Position numbers and translations under genes: made by a program. The notes under the pieces are model-generated. The model was given only the letters and a program-made list of their open reading frames with translations. It had not been told where the DNA came from and did no database searches. Of a stretch of 64,000 bases of DNA, positions 63,130-64,000 are shown one piece after another (the stretch's first letter is position 1; each line of letters opens with the position of its first letter). The DNA is from an uncultured Roseobacter sp. (lineage in GTDB: Bacteria > Pseudomonadota > Alphaproteobacteria > Rhodobacterales > Rhodobacteraceae). Location of the stretch: the NCBI RefSeq assembly GCF_947492555.1, contig NZ_CANLNE010000003.1, positions 1,087,255 to 1,151,254 on the forward strand. Reading direction: 5' to 3'.

Positions 63130-63831
63130 ATGCCACTTGAGACTGAAATCGCCCGGTTCGCCGCAGGGCAGAACGCGAACCCGCCATCCCGGCTTGGACA
63201 ACGCTACAGCGCAACGCAGTTTCTGCCGGAGGCCGGCAACACAGTCGTCTGCCATCTGGATCGAAACGCGCCGTCGCATAGCGCTGTTCTGGAGGCCCGC
63301 GCGCGACTTCAGGCGCTGCCTGATTCTGAGAGATTTCTCTACACACCCGAAGAGAGCTTGCACATGACGGTTTTTGAAGGTGTGATCGAGACGCGACGGA
63401 CAGAAGACGCATGGCCCGCAGATATGGATCGTGACGCCCCTGTTACAGCCGTTACCGAGGCGCTGATGAAACACCTTGAGCCGTTTTCACCACCGCCTTC
63501 CTTCTCGGTCAGGGTCAAGGATGTACTGCCAACCGGTCTTGTTCTGGCCGGGGCGACAGCAGAAGATGACCGCCTTATGCGTGACTGGCGCGACGCGCTG
63601 ACCGCGCCCTTCGGATATCGGCACAAGGACCATGACGCTTACCGCTTTCACATGACCTTCGCCTACCCCACCAGTTGGATTCCAGACGATGTGGTGCCTG
63701 TTTGGACAAGGGCATTGAACGCAATCCTGGAGGATCTTGCGCAGATGGCACCAATCATTCCGCTGAGACCGCCCGCCTTCTGCCAATTCGCCGACATGGA
63801 AGCCTTCGAGGAACTGCGCGTTCTTGCGTAA
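63130..63831 (+). CDS. 2H-phosphoesterase-like protein (DUF1868)
   Basis: 233 residues. Two H-X-T motifs, LHMTVFEGVI near residue 78 and FHMTFAYP near residue 174, as in the 2'-5' RNA ligase/cyclic phosphodiesterase superfamily. N-terminal LGQRYSATQFLPEAGNTVVCHLD matches DUF1868. The start at 63130 has GGAG seven bases upstream; an earlier ATG lacks a site. Acts on RNA or nucleotides by family; substrate unknown. Confidence 0.82.
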   Translation: MPLETEIARFAAGQNANPPSRLGQRYSATQFLPEAGNTVVCHLDRNAPSHSAVLEARARLQALPDSERFLYTPEESLHMTVFEGVIETRRTEDAWPADMDRDAPVTAVTEALMKHLEPFSPPPSFSVRVKDVLPTGLVLAGATAEDDRLMRDWRDALTAPFGYRHKDHDAYRFHMTFAYPTSWIPDDVVPVWTRALNAILEDLAQMAPIIPLRPPAFCQFADMEAFEELRVLA

Positions 63832-63861
63832 ACCATAACACAAGCGATTTATTCGGTGTCT

Positions 63862-63889
63862 AGCCCTGCCTTTTAGCGGCAGGGCTTTT
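63862..63889 (+). terminator. Intrinsic terminator after the DUF1868 gene
   Basis: AGCCCTGCC (63862–63870) and GGCAGGGCT (63878–63886), loop of seven, followed by TTTC. Confidence 0.8.
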
Positions 63890-63904
63890 CATGTCGCGGG
63901 ACCT

Positions 63905-64000
63905 TCACGCGGCGTTTTGCGTTGCGCGTTTTGTCATGACGGCGGTGAGATGTGCGCGGTAGTCGCCGGTGCCGTGCAGGTCGCTGATCATGTCGGCGCC
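63905..64000 (-). CDS. C-terminus of a molybdo-hydroxylase FAD-binding (CoxM-like) subunit, partial
   Basis: Only the last 31 residues (GADMISDLHGTGDYRAHL…, ending NAA) and the stop at 63905–63907 are seen. DLHGTGDYRAHL–V is typical of the C-terminal helix of the medium, FAD-binding subunit of xanthine/CO dehydrogenases (CoxM/XdhA-M). The rest lies outside the window, so the assignment rests on a short stretch. Confidence 0.6.
   Translation of the reverse strand, partial: GADMISDLHGTGDYRAHLTAVMTKRATQNAA

Overview
The window is a gene-dense, GC-rich chromosomal segment with no phage, insertion sequence, CRISPR array or rRNA operon. Gene content and order point to a marine Rhodobacteraceae (Roseobacter-group) alphaproteobacterium. 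The clues are two TRAP transporters, a GTG-started hemA with an FNR-type box upstream, an AmiC–PBP1A–PrfB block, the cysG–DUF2849–cysI–cysH–DUF934–fpr sulfur block, RodZ beside IspG, and an infC with a non-AUG start. The genus assignment is inference from protein similarity patterns remembered, not searched.

Layout. 1–6.7 kb: a TRAP transporter (permeases M and Q plus a Tat-exported binding protein), divergent from a cache-type sensor kinase/NarL-type regulator pair and a small soluble chemoreceptor-like protein. 6.8–9.4 kb: acetolactate synthase (ilvB, ilvN) behind a complete promoter–leader peptide–attenuator. 9.4–13.1 kb: a hypothetical protein, an XRE regulator, a Rieske oxygenase with a tiny overlapping partner gene, and a DUF2189 membrane protein. 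13.2–19.5 kb: prfB, PBP1A, an AmiC-type amidase and a PLP aminotransferase, all on the minus strand. 19.5–25.5 kb: a periplasmic M48 protease and a DsbA-like oxidoreductase facing ispG, rodZ and hemA. 25.7–28.7 kb: an M20 peptidase, a haloacetate-dehalogenase-like hydrolase and two identical tRNA-Asp genes. 28.8–38.9 kb: SGNH hydrolase, pirin, two small paralogous proteins, two tRNA-Val genes around a phosphatase, an HU-like protein, lon, a second small chemoreceptor-like protein, tgt, and an SPFH/NfeD pair.

39–47.5 kb: a fused RimB–RimK-like protein, a universal stress protein, a flavin monooxygenase with an NTF2-like front domain, an approximately 0.85-kb gene-free stretch, a SufT/IscA-type Fe–S group with an acetyltransferase, a 2OG-Fe(II) oxygenase and tpiA. 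47.5–55.7 kb: a C4-dicarboxylate-type TRAP operon (dctPQM) with dctBD upstream, a cytochrome P450 and an Lrp/AsnC regulator. 55.8–61.3 kb: the assimilatory sulfate/sulfite reduction operon, where siroheme synthase supplies the sulfite reductase, the APS reductase feeds it, and a ferredoxin-NADP reductase can supply electrons. 61.3–64 kb: an alanine-rich membrane-anchored protein, infC, a 2H-phosphoesterase-like gene and the tail of a molybdo-hydroxylase FAD subunit.

The strongest unusual signals are these. The DctD regulator has lost the Walker A lysine and the sigma-54-contacting loop, and sits beside two matching palindromes GTGCG-N6-CGCAC upstream of dctP. The ilv attenuator has a 15-residue leader peptide. 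Two separate soluble proteins consist of little more than a helical front part and a chemoreceptor hairpin tip. A tandem pair of small paralogous proteins has no recognised family. A palindromic intergenic repeat occurs at two places.
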